Under the pieces are notes generated by a model, which was not told the origin of the DNA, did not search any database, and saw only the letters and a program-made list of their open reading frames with translations. 52,219 nt of DNA. Origin: Candidatus Cryptobacteroides caccocaballi (GTDB lineage Bacteria; Bacteroidota; Bacteroidia; Bacteroidales; UBA932). This document shows positions 1 to 8,768 of this stretch, piece by piece; positions within the stretch are counted from its first letter, which is position 1; each line of letters opens with the position of its first letter. The DNA lies in contig JAGHUQ010000127.1 of assembly GCA_018064725.1 (NCBI GenBank), forward strand, positions 1 through 52,219, given 5' to 3'. A program made the translations under genes and the position numbers.

Positions 1-998
1 GGCTTTCTTACGGTACTTACTTCGGTGCCATCCGCATCGTCGAGATCGACCCTAAGACTGGCGACCGTATGCCTGGTAACGAGGCTGTTGACGTGGCTAT
101 CGACTGCGAGGCTACCGCTCTCATGTACAGGAACGGCTGGTATTATCTTCTCGCAACCCACGGAACCTGCTGCGACGGCACCAACTCTACCTATAACATC
201 GTTGTCGGCCGTTCACGCAATCCACAGGGACCATATGTTGACAACATCGGCCGTGACATGCTTCAGGGTGGCGGTAAGATGGTTCTCTCTGCAGGAAACC
301 GCGTCACCGGTCCTGGCCATTTCGGACAGACCATCGAGGACGAAGGCGTGGAGAAGATGTCTTGCCACTTCGAGGCTGACTTCGACAGAAGCGGACGTTT
401 CGTAATCGGTATCCTCCCACTCCTTTGGAAGAACGATTGGCCAGTCGCTGGCGATCCATTCAAGGAGGGCACCTACGAGATCGAGTCTCAGAGACGTGGT
501 TACGCTCTTGAGATCGCTACTGACTACGTGAGGACCGCCGGCCGTATGTTCGGCTTTGGCGCAGACAACTCACCACTCGTGGCTCTCGAGAACCAGAAGC
601 TTGAGGATGTCATCGCAGGTTGGCCTGAGGGCAATATCGACATCCAGTGCTGTGACTACATGTTCCATCCAAACCAGAGGTGGACTGTTACAGCTGCAGG
701 TGAGTATGGCGGATATCTCGGACAGCCATACTACAAGATTACCATCGAGGGTACCAACCGTGCACTCGCTGCCACCGCTGACTGCGAGCTTACCTCAGTT
801 CCTGAGTTCACAGGTGCTCCTGAGCAGCTCTGGAGAATCGATCAGAACGTTGACGGTACTTTCCGTATCATGCCTAAGGCAGTCCCTGGTCATGAGGGTG
901 AGAGCCTTGTTCTCTACACTACCGGTGACAGCTCTGTTGCTCTCGGTCCTTGGAACTTCAATGACGATAACTGCAAGTGGGATTTCCGCGACAGGTAG
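1..998 (+). CDS. GH43-family glycosidase, C-terminal part (5' truncated)
   Basis: The reading frame is open from base 3 and its start lies outside the window; about 331 residues are visible. The sequence has the feel of a secreted five-bladed beta-propeller glycosidase of family GH43 (arabinanase / arabinofuranosidase type). It shows a blade with G-A-I-R-I-V-E-I-D-P, then C-E-A-T followed by a blade strand G-W-Y-Y-L-L-A-T, where the Glu is the likely catalytic acid, and later G-P-G-H-F-G-Q, which resembles the GxGH blade motif. The last 150 or so residues form a separate beta-rich C-terminal domain. Substrate is inferred, probably arabinan or arabinoxylan. A strong terminator follows the stop, so this is the last gene of its operon. 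GH43 assignment is fairly firm; subfamily is unknown. Confidence 0.75.
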   Translation, partial: LSYGTYFGAIRIVEIDPKTGDRMPGNEAVDVAIDCEATALMYRNGWYYLLATHGTCCDGTNSTYNIVVGRSRNPQGPYVDNIGRDMLQGGGKMVLSAGNRVTGPGHFGQTIEDEGVEKMSCHFEADFDRSGRFVIGILPLLWKNDWPVAGDPFKEGTYEIESQRRGYALEIATDYVRTAGRMFGFGADNSPLVALENQKLEDVIAGWPEGNIDIQCCDYMFHPNQRWTVTAAGEYGGYLGQPYYKITIEGTNRALAATADCELTSVPEFTGAPEQLWRIDQNVDGTFRIMPKAVPGHEGESLVLYTTGDSSVALGPWNFNDDNCKWDFRDR

Positions 999-1039
999 TC
1001 GTTCAAGTATCTAGAAAACTATTTTTATAGATAATTCAT

Positions 1040-1077
1040 GGCCTGCGGCGTGATTACGTCCGCAGGCCTTTCTATTT
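1040..1077 (+). terminator. Intrinsic terminator after the GH43 gene
   Basis: A perfect 9-bp inverted repeat (GGCCTGCGG at 1040-1048, CCGCAGGCC at 1060-1068) with an 11-base loop is followed by a T-rich tract. Confidence 0.85.
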
Positions 1078-1081
1078 TACT

Positions 1082-1089
1082 TATATTTG
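1082..1089 (+). promoter_or_regulatory. Bacteroidetes -7 box for the CDF transporter gene
   Basis: TATATTTG matches the TAnnTTTG consensus and lies 37 bases before the start codon at 1127, directly after the upstream terminator. Confidence 0.6.
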
Positions 1090-1126
1090 TGCTGTGTCGG
1101 AGTAAGTCCCCGACAGCAGACTGCTT

Positions 1127-2233
1127 ATGAAGAATAGACAAGATGAAATAATCCGTACTGGATATATCGGAATTGGCACGAACATAGTCACGGCCGCATT
1201 CAAGGCCGTTGTCGGAGTCGTGTCCGGATCCATGGCCATTGTGCTCGATGCCGTCAACAATACCGCCGACGCGCTTTCGTCGCTCATCACCATAGTCGGC
1301 GTGAAACTCGCCGGTCGCCCTGCAGATGACAAACATCCTTTCGGATATGGCAGAATCGAGTATTTCACCGCGATCATCATCTCAGCCATGATATTGTTTG
1401 CCGGTATCACATCTCTCGTCGAGAGCGTCAAGGGCATCATCAATCCGGCAGAGCAGGAGTATACCACCGTCGGCCTCTGCATCATTGCCGCAGCGGTCGT
1501 CGTGAAATTCTTCCTCGGCGTCTACACCAAGCGCAAGGGTCAGGAATTCAGCAGCGATTCGCTCATCTCATCCGGAACAGAGAGCCTCATGGACTGCATA
1601 GTCAGCGTTGCCACCATAGTATCGGCTATCCTTATGCTCCTTTTCGGATGGAACATCGACAGCTGGCTTGCGGCTGCAATCTCATGTCTCATAATCAAGG
1701 CTGGCGTCGAGATGCTGATGTCGCCGGTGAACGAGCTTCTCGGCAAGAGAAACGATCCTGAGCTCATCGCTTCGATCAAGTCCAAGGTCCGCAAGGTCGA
1801 GGGCGTCAGGGGAGTGTACGACGTGGTACTCCATGACTATGGCCCGGAGCAGAAGATTGGTGCTCTCCATGTCGAGGTTGACGACAACATCTGTGCAAAG
1901 GATCTTCATAAGATCACTCGCTCTATCCAGAACATCATGCGTCATGAGTATGGAATCTTCACTACCGTCGGATTCTATGCCCACCATCCTGACGGCACTC
2001 CTGCTGCGATGGAGGAGGCTAAGGTCCGTGAGCATGTGATGGGACTTGACGGAGTCCTCGGGATGCATGGATTCCATGTCGACCATACCGAAAGGGTGCT
2101 TTCCTTCGACATCGTATATTCGTTCAGGCTCAGCCATCCTATCACACTTCGTAATGATGTAAAGGAGTGGCTGCAGTCTGACTATGCCGGATATGACATC
2201 TATATCGGTCTGGACCGCAACTTCAGCGAATAG
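1127..2233 (+). CDS. Cation diffusion facilitator (CDF) family metal efflux transporter
   Basis: This 368-residue inner-membrane protein probably exports a divalent metal (Mn, Fe or Zn) in exchange for protons. The first two thirds carry about six hydrophobic segments. The TM2 region reads L-D-A-V-N-N-T-A-D, followed by the family signature K-H-P-F-G-Y-G-R. The later TM5 region has E-S-L-M-D where many CDF proteins have HxxxD, so the metal site is of the less common N/D and E/D type. From about residue 215 comes a cytoplasmic ferredoxin-like dimerisation domain, and the C-terminus appears to carry a second, weaker copy. It is a single gene with its own promoter. Metal specificity cannot be read from sequence. 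Confidence 0.85.
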   Translation: MKNRQDEIIRTGYIGIGTNIVTAAFKAVVGVVSGSMAIVLDAVNNTADALSSLITIVGVKLAGRPADDKHPFGYGRIEYFTAIIISAMILFAGITSLVESVKGIINPAEQEYTTVGLCIIAAAVVVKFFLGVYTKRKGQEFSSDSLISSGTESLMDCIVSVATIVSAILMLLFGWNIDSWLAAAISCLIIKAGVEMLMSPVNELLGKRNDPELIASIKSKVRKVEGVRGVYDVVLHDYGPEQKIGALHVEVDDNICAKDLHKITRSIQNIMRHEYGIFTTVGFYAHHPDGTPAAMEEAKVREHVMGLDGVLGMHGFHVDHTERVLSFDIVYSFRLSHPITLRNDVKEWLQSDYAGYDIYIGLDRNFSE

Positions 2234-2347
2234 CAAGCGGAATACTCTCGCAGCCGATCCTGACGAGAGGAGGAAGTGGACTGACTATGTATTTGCTGTA
2301 ATCAAAAAAAACGTTAAATTGCAAAGACTTTGATAGATTACACTATT

Positions 2348-4489
2348 ATGCCGTTTTCTGAATCCCTTGCAACTTATGGACATATCTGGGCACTTCAGAC
2401 AGTTGTCCTCATAGTCTTGTTGATCGCAATCGTCTCATGCTGGAAGCGCCTGATGAAGTTTGTCGCCTCCCACATGATTCAGATAGCTCTTGTGATATGG
2501 AGCGTGGGAGTGGTGATCTACATGCTTGGCTTCTCATATGAGGGCACGGCGCACAGTTTTCCGGCTCTGATCTTCCGTTCCATGCAGGCGGCCCTGGGTA
2601 TGTTCCTTTCTGAGAACGAACTCATCGAGGTCTCGGAACACTTCAAGGAGAGCCCGCTTTACATGACCATATTCGCGGTGACACACTTCAGCGCTCTTTT
2701 CCTGAGTGCCATACTCGTGTTCAATACCATCGGCTACAGACTGAGGAGCTCTTTCCAGCTGATGGTGGAGTCGATAAGATGCAAGAGACAGCGCAAGGAT
2801 ACCTTTGTGTTCATGGGTGTCAATTCTCCTTCCATGAGCTTGGCGAGGGACATCAGAAAATCGAACCGTGACGCCCGTATCATCTTCCTTCATCAGTCAA
2901 AGGAACATTCGATGGGGGAGAAACTTGAGGTTACCCAGCTGATAGATTCTGCCACCATGAACAACCATGGTACTTCGGTCGAGGGCCTCGTGGACTCGAT
3001 TGATTCTGCCATGCTTCTGTATGTGAGCTCGGAATCGGCTCGCAGGGACAAAAACAAATATGCCAGACTTCGTCACATCCTTGAGTCTTCAAGCACGCTT
3101 TATCTGCACTTCTTCACAGATGACGAAGACCAGAACATCGCGTTGGCAGAGCTTTTCATCAATGGTCTCAAGCTTGATTTCGAGAAGGTCAAGACAGTGA
3201 AGTACTATATCCTTGCCGGCGAGAGCGCGAAGAGGCATTCTGTGGAAGAGTTGATCGCCCTGAAGGGAGACGACAAGGGGAAGATCAAGACCATATTCGT
3301 CGATCGTACGAGACTTGCAGTGGCTTCGCTCATGCATGACGCATACACTCATCCTGTCACTACATATCCTGAGTCAGCGATCAAAGGCGGCCGAGTTGAG
3401 GGAGATTTCTACGCATGGCAGCTCGGACTCGGCAGCACGGGCAAGGAGATGTTCCGTTTCTTCTACGAATTCTCTTCATTCATCGGAGCGGATGACAAGC
3501 CTATACGCAAGAATATCACGATATTCGACCGCAATCTCGAAAAGATGAAGGGACAGATGTTCCGTTCATGTCCGGCAGTCATGGAATCAGGCTGCGTGGA
3601 GGGATTGAATATCGAGATTGGGACATTGGAGTTCTGGCACAGGCTCCGCGAGGCTGCGAATAAGCTGAACTGTATCTGTGTCGCACTCGGTGATGACGAG
3701 AAAGATCTCAACTGCACGAGGGATATCTATCGTCATCTCCTTCAGTACCGCACATCTCCTTCAGTGATGACGCGTATCTACGTGAGGGTCTATTCTACAC
3801 AATACGAGAGCCTGATGAAGGCACTTGCGAAGGAATACAACAGCTCAGGAAGCGGAATAGAGATTGTTCCGTTCGGCGGCGTGAGCGATGTTTTCAATAC
3901 CAAGATCATACTCAAGTCCGATGTCCTTGACGCCTTCAAGCAGTTCAACTACTGGTTTGATATGATCAGAGGACGTAACCAGGGAAAGAATGCGGAAGAA
4001 TGCTGGATCAGCGATTTCTCTATCTCGAAATACAGGGAGAGGTATCTTGATCCTGTAGTATCCCTGGATGAGCTTCACAGAAGAAAAGAGCAGTGTGCTT
4101 CACAGACTTACTATATCGGTACTCTCCTTGTGCTTGCAGGTGTGAAGCGTGGTGACAAGGAACGTGTCCTTGCCCTTGCCGAAGTAACGAAGCAGAGGCC
4201 GGTCGACCATCTTGGCTATGATTATGCGGATCCTCAGACCGCGGATCTTCTTGATGTCCTTGTCAGGACGTCTTACCTGAAGCAGACTGCGCTCCATGAT
4301 TGTCTTGGCTATAGGCCGAGCGATGAGGAGACCATCAGGAATGACCGAAACAAGTCAATGAGGCAGAAGCTGACCCAGTACTCAGTTCCATGGGATGAGA
4401 GCTCTGATAAGACCAAGAGAGTTTCCTATGCCGTGCTGGATACAAGTTTCACTCTCGCCACGAATATCGTTAACAAACATCTGAAGTAA
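2348..4489 (+). CDS. Membrane protein with two RCK/TrkA-like Rossmann domains
   Basis: The protein has 713 residues if started at ATG 2348; a TTG at 2330 is also in frame and gives 719. Three hydrophobic segments lie in the first 135 residues, and the stretch between the second and third could form a pore-like re-entrant loop. The cytoplasmic part starts near residue 150 with a Rossmann-like strand F-V-F-M-G-V. A second Rossmann unit starts near 357 with G-L-G-S-T-G, a GxGxxG nucleotide-binding loop, then a strand ending I-F-D-R. Tandem RCK-like domains behind a short membrane domain resemble RCK-gated ion channels and CASTOR/POLLUX-type proteins, but no canonical K+ filter is seen. The next gene starts 5 bases on. 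The channel idea is inference; the fold reading is moderately secure. Confidence 0.6.
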   Translation: MPFSESLATYGHIWALQTVVLIVLLIAIVSCWKRLMKFVASHMIQIALVIWSVGVVIYMLGFSYEGTAHSFPALIFRSMQAALGMFLSENELIEVSEHFKESPLYMTIFAVTHFSALFLSAILVFNTIGYRLRSSFQLMVESIRCKRQRKDTFVFMGVNSPSMSLARDIRKSNRDARIIFLHQSKEHSMGEKLEVTQLIDSATMNNHGTSVEGLVDSIDSAMLLYVSSESARRDKNKYARLRHILESSSTLYLHFFTDDEDQNIALAELFINGLKLDFEKVKTVKYYILAGESAKRHSVEELIALKGDDKGKIKTIFVDRTRLAVASLMHDAYTHPVTTYPESAIKGGRVEGDFYAWQLGLGSTGKEMFRFFYEFSSFIGADDKPIRKNITIFDRNLEKMKGQMFRSCPAVMESGCVEGLNIEIGTLEFWHRLREAANKLNCICVALGDDEKDLNCTRDIYRHLLQYRTSPSVMTRIYVRVYSTQYESLMKALAKEYNSSGSGIEIVPFGGVSDVFNTKIILKSDVLDAFKQFNYWFDMIRGRNQGKNAEECWISDFSISKYRERYLDPVVSLDELHRRKEQCASQTYYIGTLLVLAGVKRGDKERVLALAEVTKQRPVDHLGYDYADPQTADLLDVLVRTSYLKQTALHDCLGYRPSDEETIRNDRNKSMRQKLTQYSVPWDESSDKTKRVSYAVLDTSFTLATNIVNKHLK

Positions 4490-4494
4490 TTGCC

Positions 4495-6729
4495 ATGAAA
4501 AAGATCAGACTTGGCATGTTTGCCAATCTTGCCTTCGTCACCATATTGGTCGGTACCATAGTCTTCATCTTCGGCTTCGGCTCAACGATATACCTTGCGA
4601 GACAGGAAGTACAGGAAGAGACTGACATGATGGTCAATCAGGCCGTCAACCTTGTCGGTAACTTTGTGGACGGACAGCTTCAGAGGGTTGAGGATGTCGC
4701 ATATACCCTTCTTAGCGGCAAGTTCTCGTCAACAATAAGGGACGATGACGGAATGGGTTTCGTGAGCATAGACCCTAAGGCTTTCTCTATTCCGTCAGAG
4801 GAGGAGGTATTTGATATCCTCGAGCATTTCATAAACTCCAATCCACACATCTGCGGAGTCGCCATCGGTTTCGAGCCTTTCCTCTATACCGATACCAAAG
4901 GAGAATACGGCTTTTCCGCCTATGTCACCAACGTAAGTGGTAATAACGAGAGGCTCAGTCTCGGAGAGCTTCACGATTTCCATCAGAAGGAATGGTATAA
5001 GGAAGCGTATAAAACAAACAAACCATATTGGAGCCGTCCTTTCGCCGAAACCAGCAAGGGCGAGGTCGTTGCCTGCTTCAGCGTTCCTCTCCATGGAATA
5101 GGTGACAGGCTGATAGGAGTGCTTGCGCTTGACATCAATACTGACAGCTTCCGTCGTAAATGCGATGAGGTGACTCCTATACCTGGCTGCGAGGTCTCTC
5201 TTGTTGACAGGGAGTTCAATGTCATCTCGCATCCTGACAGCAGCTATATCCTTAAGAACATAAGCGAGATTGACCAGTATTCCGCTTACCAGAGCTCAGA
5301 CAGCCTCAGGGACAAGATGACCAAGCATCAGAGCGGCCATTATCTCGTGAATAAAGGCACCAGGAGGGAAGCGATGTTCTATTTCGCCCCTATTGAACGT
5401 ACCGGATGGACCATCTCCATCGAGTGCCCGATACGCGAGATATACAAGGGTGTTACCCACATGAAGCGCGTGACGTCGGTAATCGCTGCGCTCAGCATGC
5501 TCTTCATGCTGCTCTGTTTCGGATTCCTATTCATGAGGATTCAGAAGATATCCACTTCAAAGGCAGTCATGGACCGTGATCTGATGATCGCATCGCATCT
5601 TCAGATGGGAATGTTGCCTAAGCTCTATCCGGCTTTCCCTGACAGAAAGGATATCGATGTATATGGTTTCCTGAAACCGGCCAAGACAGTCGGAGGTGAC
5701 CTCTATGACTACTTCATCCGTGACGGAAAATTCTTCTTCTGTATCGGTGACGTGAGCGGCAAGGGCGTCCCTGCAAGTCTGTTCATGGTAGTCCTCAGGT
5801 CTCTTTTCCGCAATATCTCGCTCCATACCGATGATCCGGCAGAGATCGTGTCTTCTCTCAACAATGCGATTGCGGAGAACAACCCGAACAATATGTTCTG
5901 CACCATGTTCCTTGGCGTCCTCGATCTCAAGAACGGACATCTGGACTATTGCAATGCCGGTCACAATTCTCCTGTCGTCAGGAGGAAGAAGGCTGATGGA
6001 AGCGTTGACGTATACTTTGCAAATCCAAAGGTAAATATCGCGATAGGCGTGTTCGAAGGCTTCGAATACGAGAGCGAAGAGGCCGTCCTGGCCGAAGGTG
6101 AGGCGATATTCCTCTATACGGACGGCGTGACAGAGGCGGAGAACTTGAACAAGATTCTCTTTGGAGACGATGCGACCCTCAAGGCTCTTGCAGATGCTCG
6201 CGCGAATAATGCAAGGTCTGCGAAGGATTTCGTAGACTATGTCTATGAGACTGTGAAGAAGTACGCAGGCGATGCGGAGCAGAGCGATGACATTACGATG
6301 CTCGCGATTGAGTACAAGGGTATCCCTGTGCTCCATCTCAAGAATAATATTGAGAATGTTCCGACGCTTGCCGAGTGGCTCGATATGCTTGCCAAGGAGG
6401 TGAATCTTCCTGAAGACAAATTGTTCAATCTCAACCTTGCTATGGAAGAGGCTGTAGTGAACGTCATGAATTACGCATATCCTGGCCAGGAGGGGATGCC
6501 TGTTGACATCTCATACAATCTCATCGGCAACCAGCTCGTCTTCGTGATCGATGACCAGGGCGTTCCTTTTGACCCGACCGCCCATAAGGACCCTGATATC
6601 ACGCTTGATGCGATGGACAGACCTGTCGGAGGTCTCGGCATCATGCTCGTAAGAAAGATAATGGAAACTGTAAGCTACGAAAGGACCCCTGACGGTCACA
6701 ACAGGCTTACTCTGACAATGAATATATAA
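4495..6729 (+). CDS. Cache-sensor PP2C (SpoIIE/RsbU-type) phosphatase fused to an RsbW-type kinase domain
   Basis: This 744-residue membrane receptor has, in order: TM1 (about 10-33), a periplasmic double-Cache sensor (about 35-320), TM2 (about 328-348), a PP2C/SpoIIE phosphatase (about 365-600) and a GHKL ATPase of the anti-sigma kinase class (about 610-744). Phosphatase metal motifs are visible: G-G-D-L-Y-D-Y, G-D-V-S-G-K-G-V, L-Y-T-D-G-V and D-D-I-T-M. In the GHKL part, E-E-A-V-V-N is the N box, D-D-Q-G-V-P-F the G1 box and G-G-L-G-I the G2 box. In partner-switching systems the phosphatase reactivates a STAS antagonist and the kinase phosphorylates it; here both activities sit in one chain and the STAS gene follows 11 bases downstream. 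Its ligand and output are unknown. Confidence 0.88.
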   Translation: MKKIRLGMFANLAFVTILVGTIVFIFGFGSTIYLARQEVQEETDMMVNQAVNLVGNFVDGQLQRVEDVAYTLLSGKFSSTIRDDDGMGFVSIDPKAFSIPSEEEVFDILEHFINSNPHICGVAIGFEPFLYTDTKGEYGFSAYVTNVSGNNERLSLGELHDFHQKEWYKEAYKTNKPYWSRPFAETSKGEVVACFSVPLHGIGDRLIGVLALDINTDSFRRKCDEVTPIPGCEVSLVDREFNVISHPDSSYILKNISEIDQYSAYQSSDSLRDKMTKHQSGHYLVNKGTRREAMFYFAPIERTGWTISIECPIREIYKGVTHMKRVTSVIAALSMLFMLLCFGFLFMRIQKISTSKAVMDRDLMIASHLQMGMLPKLYPAFPDRKDIDVYGFLKPAKTVGGDLYDYFIRDGKFFFCIGDVSGKGVPASLFMVVLRSLFRNISLHTDDPAEIVSSLNNAIAENNPNNMFCTMFLGVLDLKNGHLDYCNAGHNSPVVRRKKADGSVDVYFANPKVNIAIGVFEGFEYESEEAVLAEGEAIFLYTDGVTEAENLNKILFGDDATLKALADARANNARSAKDFVDYVYETVKKYAGDAEQSDDITMLAIEYKGIPVLHLKNNIENVPTLAEWLDMLAKEVNLPEDKLFNLNLAMEEAVVNVMNYAYPGQEGMPVDISYNLIGNQLVFVIDDQGVPFDPTAHKDPDITLDAMDRPVGGLGIMLVRKIMETVSYERTPDGHNRLTLTMNI

Positions 6730-6740
6730 ATGCTATCGAT

Positions 6741-7043
6741 ATGAATCTAATCATCAACGAAACCGGAAATGTCGTGACCGGAACCCTCGAGGGACGTCTG
6801 GACACTTTAGCCGCTACTCAGTTCGCGAAGGATATGGAGCCGCTCATTGAAAAGGCAGACAAGAATATCGTTCTTGACTGTGCCGGACTTGAGTTCATCT
6901 CATCATCTGGACTGCGCCTTTTCCTCACGCTTCGCAAGGCTGCAACAGCAAAGGGTGGAAATGTGACCCTGAAAGGCGTTTCACCTAGCGTGAAGCAGGT
7001 CTTTACCATAACTGGATTCAACTCCCTGTTCAACTTTGAATAG
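6741..7043 (+). CDS. STAS-domain anti-sigma factor antagonist (RsbV/SpoIIAA-like)
   Basis: This 100-residue protein is a single STAS domain of the usual family length. The phosphorylation loop reads E-F-I-S-S-S-G-L-R (residues 51-59), with the serine just before the glycine as the expected target. It is the obvious substrate of the fused kinase and phosphatase encoded immediately upstream. In Firmicutes such proteins release a sigma factor from its kinase; no sigma factor is encoded nearby, so the final target (a sigma factor elsewhere, the RCK-like membrane protein, or another enzyme) is open. It is the last gene of the operon starting at 2348. Confidence 0.9.
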   Translation: MNLIINETGNVVTGTLEGRLDTLAATQFAKDMEPLIEKADKNIVLDCAGLEFISSSGLRLFLTLRKAATAKGGNVTLKGVSPSVKQVFTITGFNSLFNFE

Positions 7044-7079
7044 GGAGCTGTTCAGTTATTCTTTCTTGGACTTATAGTC

Positions 7080-8174
7080 TCAACAGCCGATCTGGACAGC
7101 CTTGGCGTCCTCGAGGATGAGCATAGCTCTTTCCTCAAGGTCGTCTGATACCTGACCCTCGACGATCTCGAGGAATTTCTTTATTCCAATCAGACCGATG
7201 CCAGCCTTGATGATCTTGATGTAGCAGAGGTTCTGGACTCCTATGCTTGAGGAAATGATGTCAAGATCTGTCCTTCCGAGCATTCTCGAAGCAAGCACGA
7301 ATGCATCGTCGCTGTTTTCCTTGATCAGCCTGTCAAGATCTCCGAGGGTATTCATGCCCAAGGCCTTGAATGCCTCGAAATAGTGATCGAGCGGAGCAGG
7401 AAGTATCTCTGCCTGATTGACGGCTGCTATTCTCTTGTTGAGCTTGTCGAACGGATTGAGTTCGAGATAGCTGGCGAAAGAGTCTCCGTTGAGAGGAACC
7501 TCGTCGAACTTTCCTCCTTCCACGAGTCCCTGCACCTGACGCCTGTAGTCGTTGATGCTGGTTCGTATGTTGCTGAACTGCTCGTCTGCAAGCTCAAGCA
7601 TACCTGCGAGCCTGGTCAGGTTCCTTAGGTGCTCACGCGGAATCTCGATGTCCGTCTTGTATCCTATGTCATGATTGATGGTAGCCCAGGCGTGCTGGAG
7701 CGCAGTCCTCATCTGTACCTCTACTCTTATGGTGTTGATCTCAGGATGCTCAGGGTCATGGTACATGCACTCAGGTATGGTGCAGATATAGTGCAGGGAG
7801 TTGTATCCGAAGCTGTCGAGCTCATGGCTCTTTCTCTTGTCGACGCTGTTTTCCCAGTCGACGTTGAAGTACTTGTCCACGAGAGACGAAATCTTGTCCA
7901 CGTCATCGGTGTAGAAGGTGATGATTCTGGCGCCGACAAGATCTGTGATATCGTCGATGGAGTTGTATTTGTAGCCTTTCTTCGCAAGTTTTCCGGCAAG
8001 GCTCTTCTCTGTCTTGATCCTGGATGCGACACCGTCAATCGTGATCCCGGCTTCCTCGACGCATTCGTTGAGTTTGTCTACCACGATTTCCTGTATCTTC
8101 CTCAGCACAGGAAGCCTTTCCAAATAATCCTCCATCATCATCGTGCAATGGAGATCAAGTCCATAATCTTTCAT
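7080..8174 (-). CDS. RelA/SpoT-type alarmone synthetase
   Basis: The 364-residue protein carries a RelA/SpoT nucleotidyltransferase domain (about 45-175) that transfers pyrophosphate from ATP to a guanine, possibly adenine, nucleotide. Key motifs are intact: R-I-K-T-E-K-S (52-58), the metal-binding Asp of D-L-V-G-A-R (D78), the base-stacking Tyr of G-Y-N-S-L-H (Y124) and the Glu of V-E-V-Q-M-R-T (E152), followed by H-A-W-A. It has no HD, TGS or ACT domain. The last 190 residues are helical and of unknown role, making it longer than housekeeping small alarmone synthetases. It sits 14 bases after a hydrolase gene, an arrangement known from hydrolase-neutralised toxic synthetases as well as split Rel systems. 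Confidence 0.88.
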   Translation of the reverse strand: MKDYGLDLHCTMMMEDYLERLPVLRKIQEIVVDKLNECVEEAGITIDGVASRIKTEKSLAGKLAKKGYKYNSIDDITDLVGARIITFYTDDVDKISSLVDKYFNVDWENSVDKRKSHELDSFGYNSLHYICTIPECMYHDPEHPEINTIRVEVQMRTALQHAWATINHDIGYKTDIEIPREHLRNLTRLAGMLELADEQFSNIRTSINDYRRQVQGLVEGGKFDEVPLNGDSFASYLELNPFDKLNKRIAAVNQAEILPAPLDHYFEAFKALGMNTLGDLDRLIKENSDDAFVLASRMLGRTDLDIISSSIGVQNLCYIKIIKAGIGLIGIKKFLEIVEGQVSDDLEERAMLILEDAKAVQIGC

Positions 8175-8188
8175 CTTTCTGTCAAGTT

Positions 8189-8755
8189 CTAGTCGTTGAA
8201 AACCTCGTCTATCAGTCTTGAGAACTCCTTAAATGCCTCTGTGTCCTCCAATTCCTGCAGGGCGTCCCTTAGACCCTTGTAATGCCAGATATGGTCCGGT
8301 TTTCCTCCCGGGGCGTGGAACATGTCCCAGACCTTGTCGCCGATAGCCCTGTAGTCCCGTGCGATCCCTCGCATGTTGGAAAGCTTGTCTCCGAGTGCGG
8401 CGATCTTTGCGTCGCGGCTGGCATTCCTGATCTTGTCCATCGCGATCTTCTTCTGGGCGATCCAGTCTTCTTCTTCGGCAGCTACCGTGTCCACGAATAC
8501 GATGTAAGCAACCTTGTCTCCGAATTCCCTTCGGATGTCTTCCATGGTCACGGAAGTGTCTTCGACGGTGTCGTGGATTGCTGCAGCCGCCAGAACGTCC
8601 TTGTCATTGGTCATGGTGGCCGCAATGGCCGCCGCTTCGAAGCAGTGTATCACATAAGGATATCCTTTACATCTTCTCTCCGTGCCGGCATGCGCATCGA
8701 TGGCGAAGTGCATGGCCTTGTCGATTAGTGTCGTATCAAGTGGTCGATTTGCCAT
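8189..8755 (-). CDS. Small alarmone hydrolase (HD domain, Mesh1-like)
   Basis: This 188-residue single-domain HD protein is expected to remove the 3'-pyrophosphate of (p)ppGpp or related alarmones using Mn2+. The metal-site residues are all present: H37 in Y-V-I-H, the H61-D62 pair in A-I-H-D-T-V-E-D-T, and D123 in L-G-D-K-L-S-N. It lacks any synthetase, TGS or ACT region, so it corresponds to the stand-alone hydrolase class. The gene lies between the kinase-like gene (13-base gap) and the synthetase (14-base gap), so all three are probably co-transcribed, and its likely job is to balance or neutralise the product of the synthetase. Confidence 0.88.
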   Translation of the reverse strand: MANRPLDTTLIDKAMHFAIDAHAGTERRCKGYPYVIHCFEAAAIAATMTNDKDVLAAAAIHDTVEDTSVTMEDIRREFGDKVAYIVFVDTVAAEEEDWIAQKKIAMDKIRNASRDAKIAALGDKLSNMRGIARDYRAIGDKVWDMFHAPGGKPDHIWHYKGLRDALQELEDTEAFKEFSRLIDEVFND

Positions 8756-8768
8756 TTATTTCTGTCTC

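Noticed and set aside
5557..6336. Long open frame of 259 codons on the minus strand
   Set aside because: It lies wholly inside the phosphatase/kinase gene, which has complete domain motifs in the plus strand, so it is an antisense shadow.
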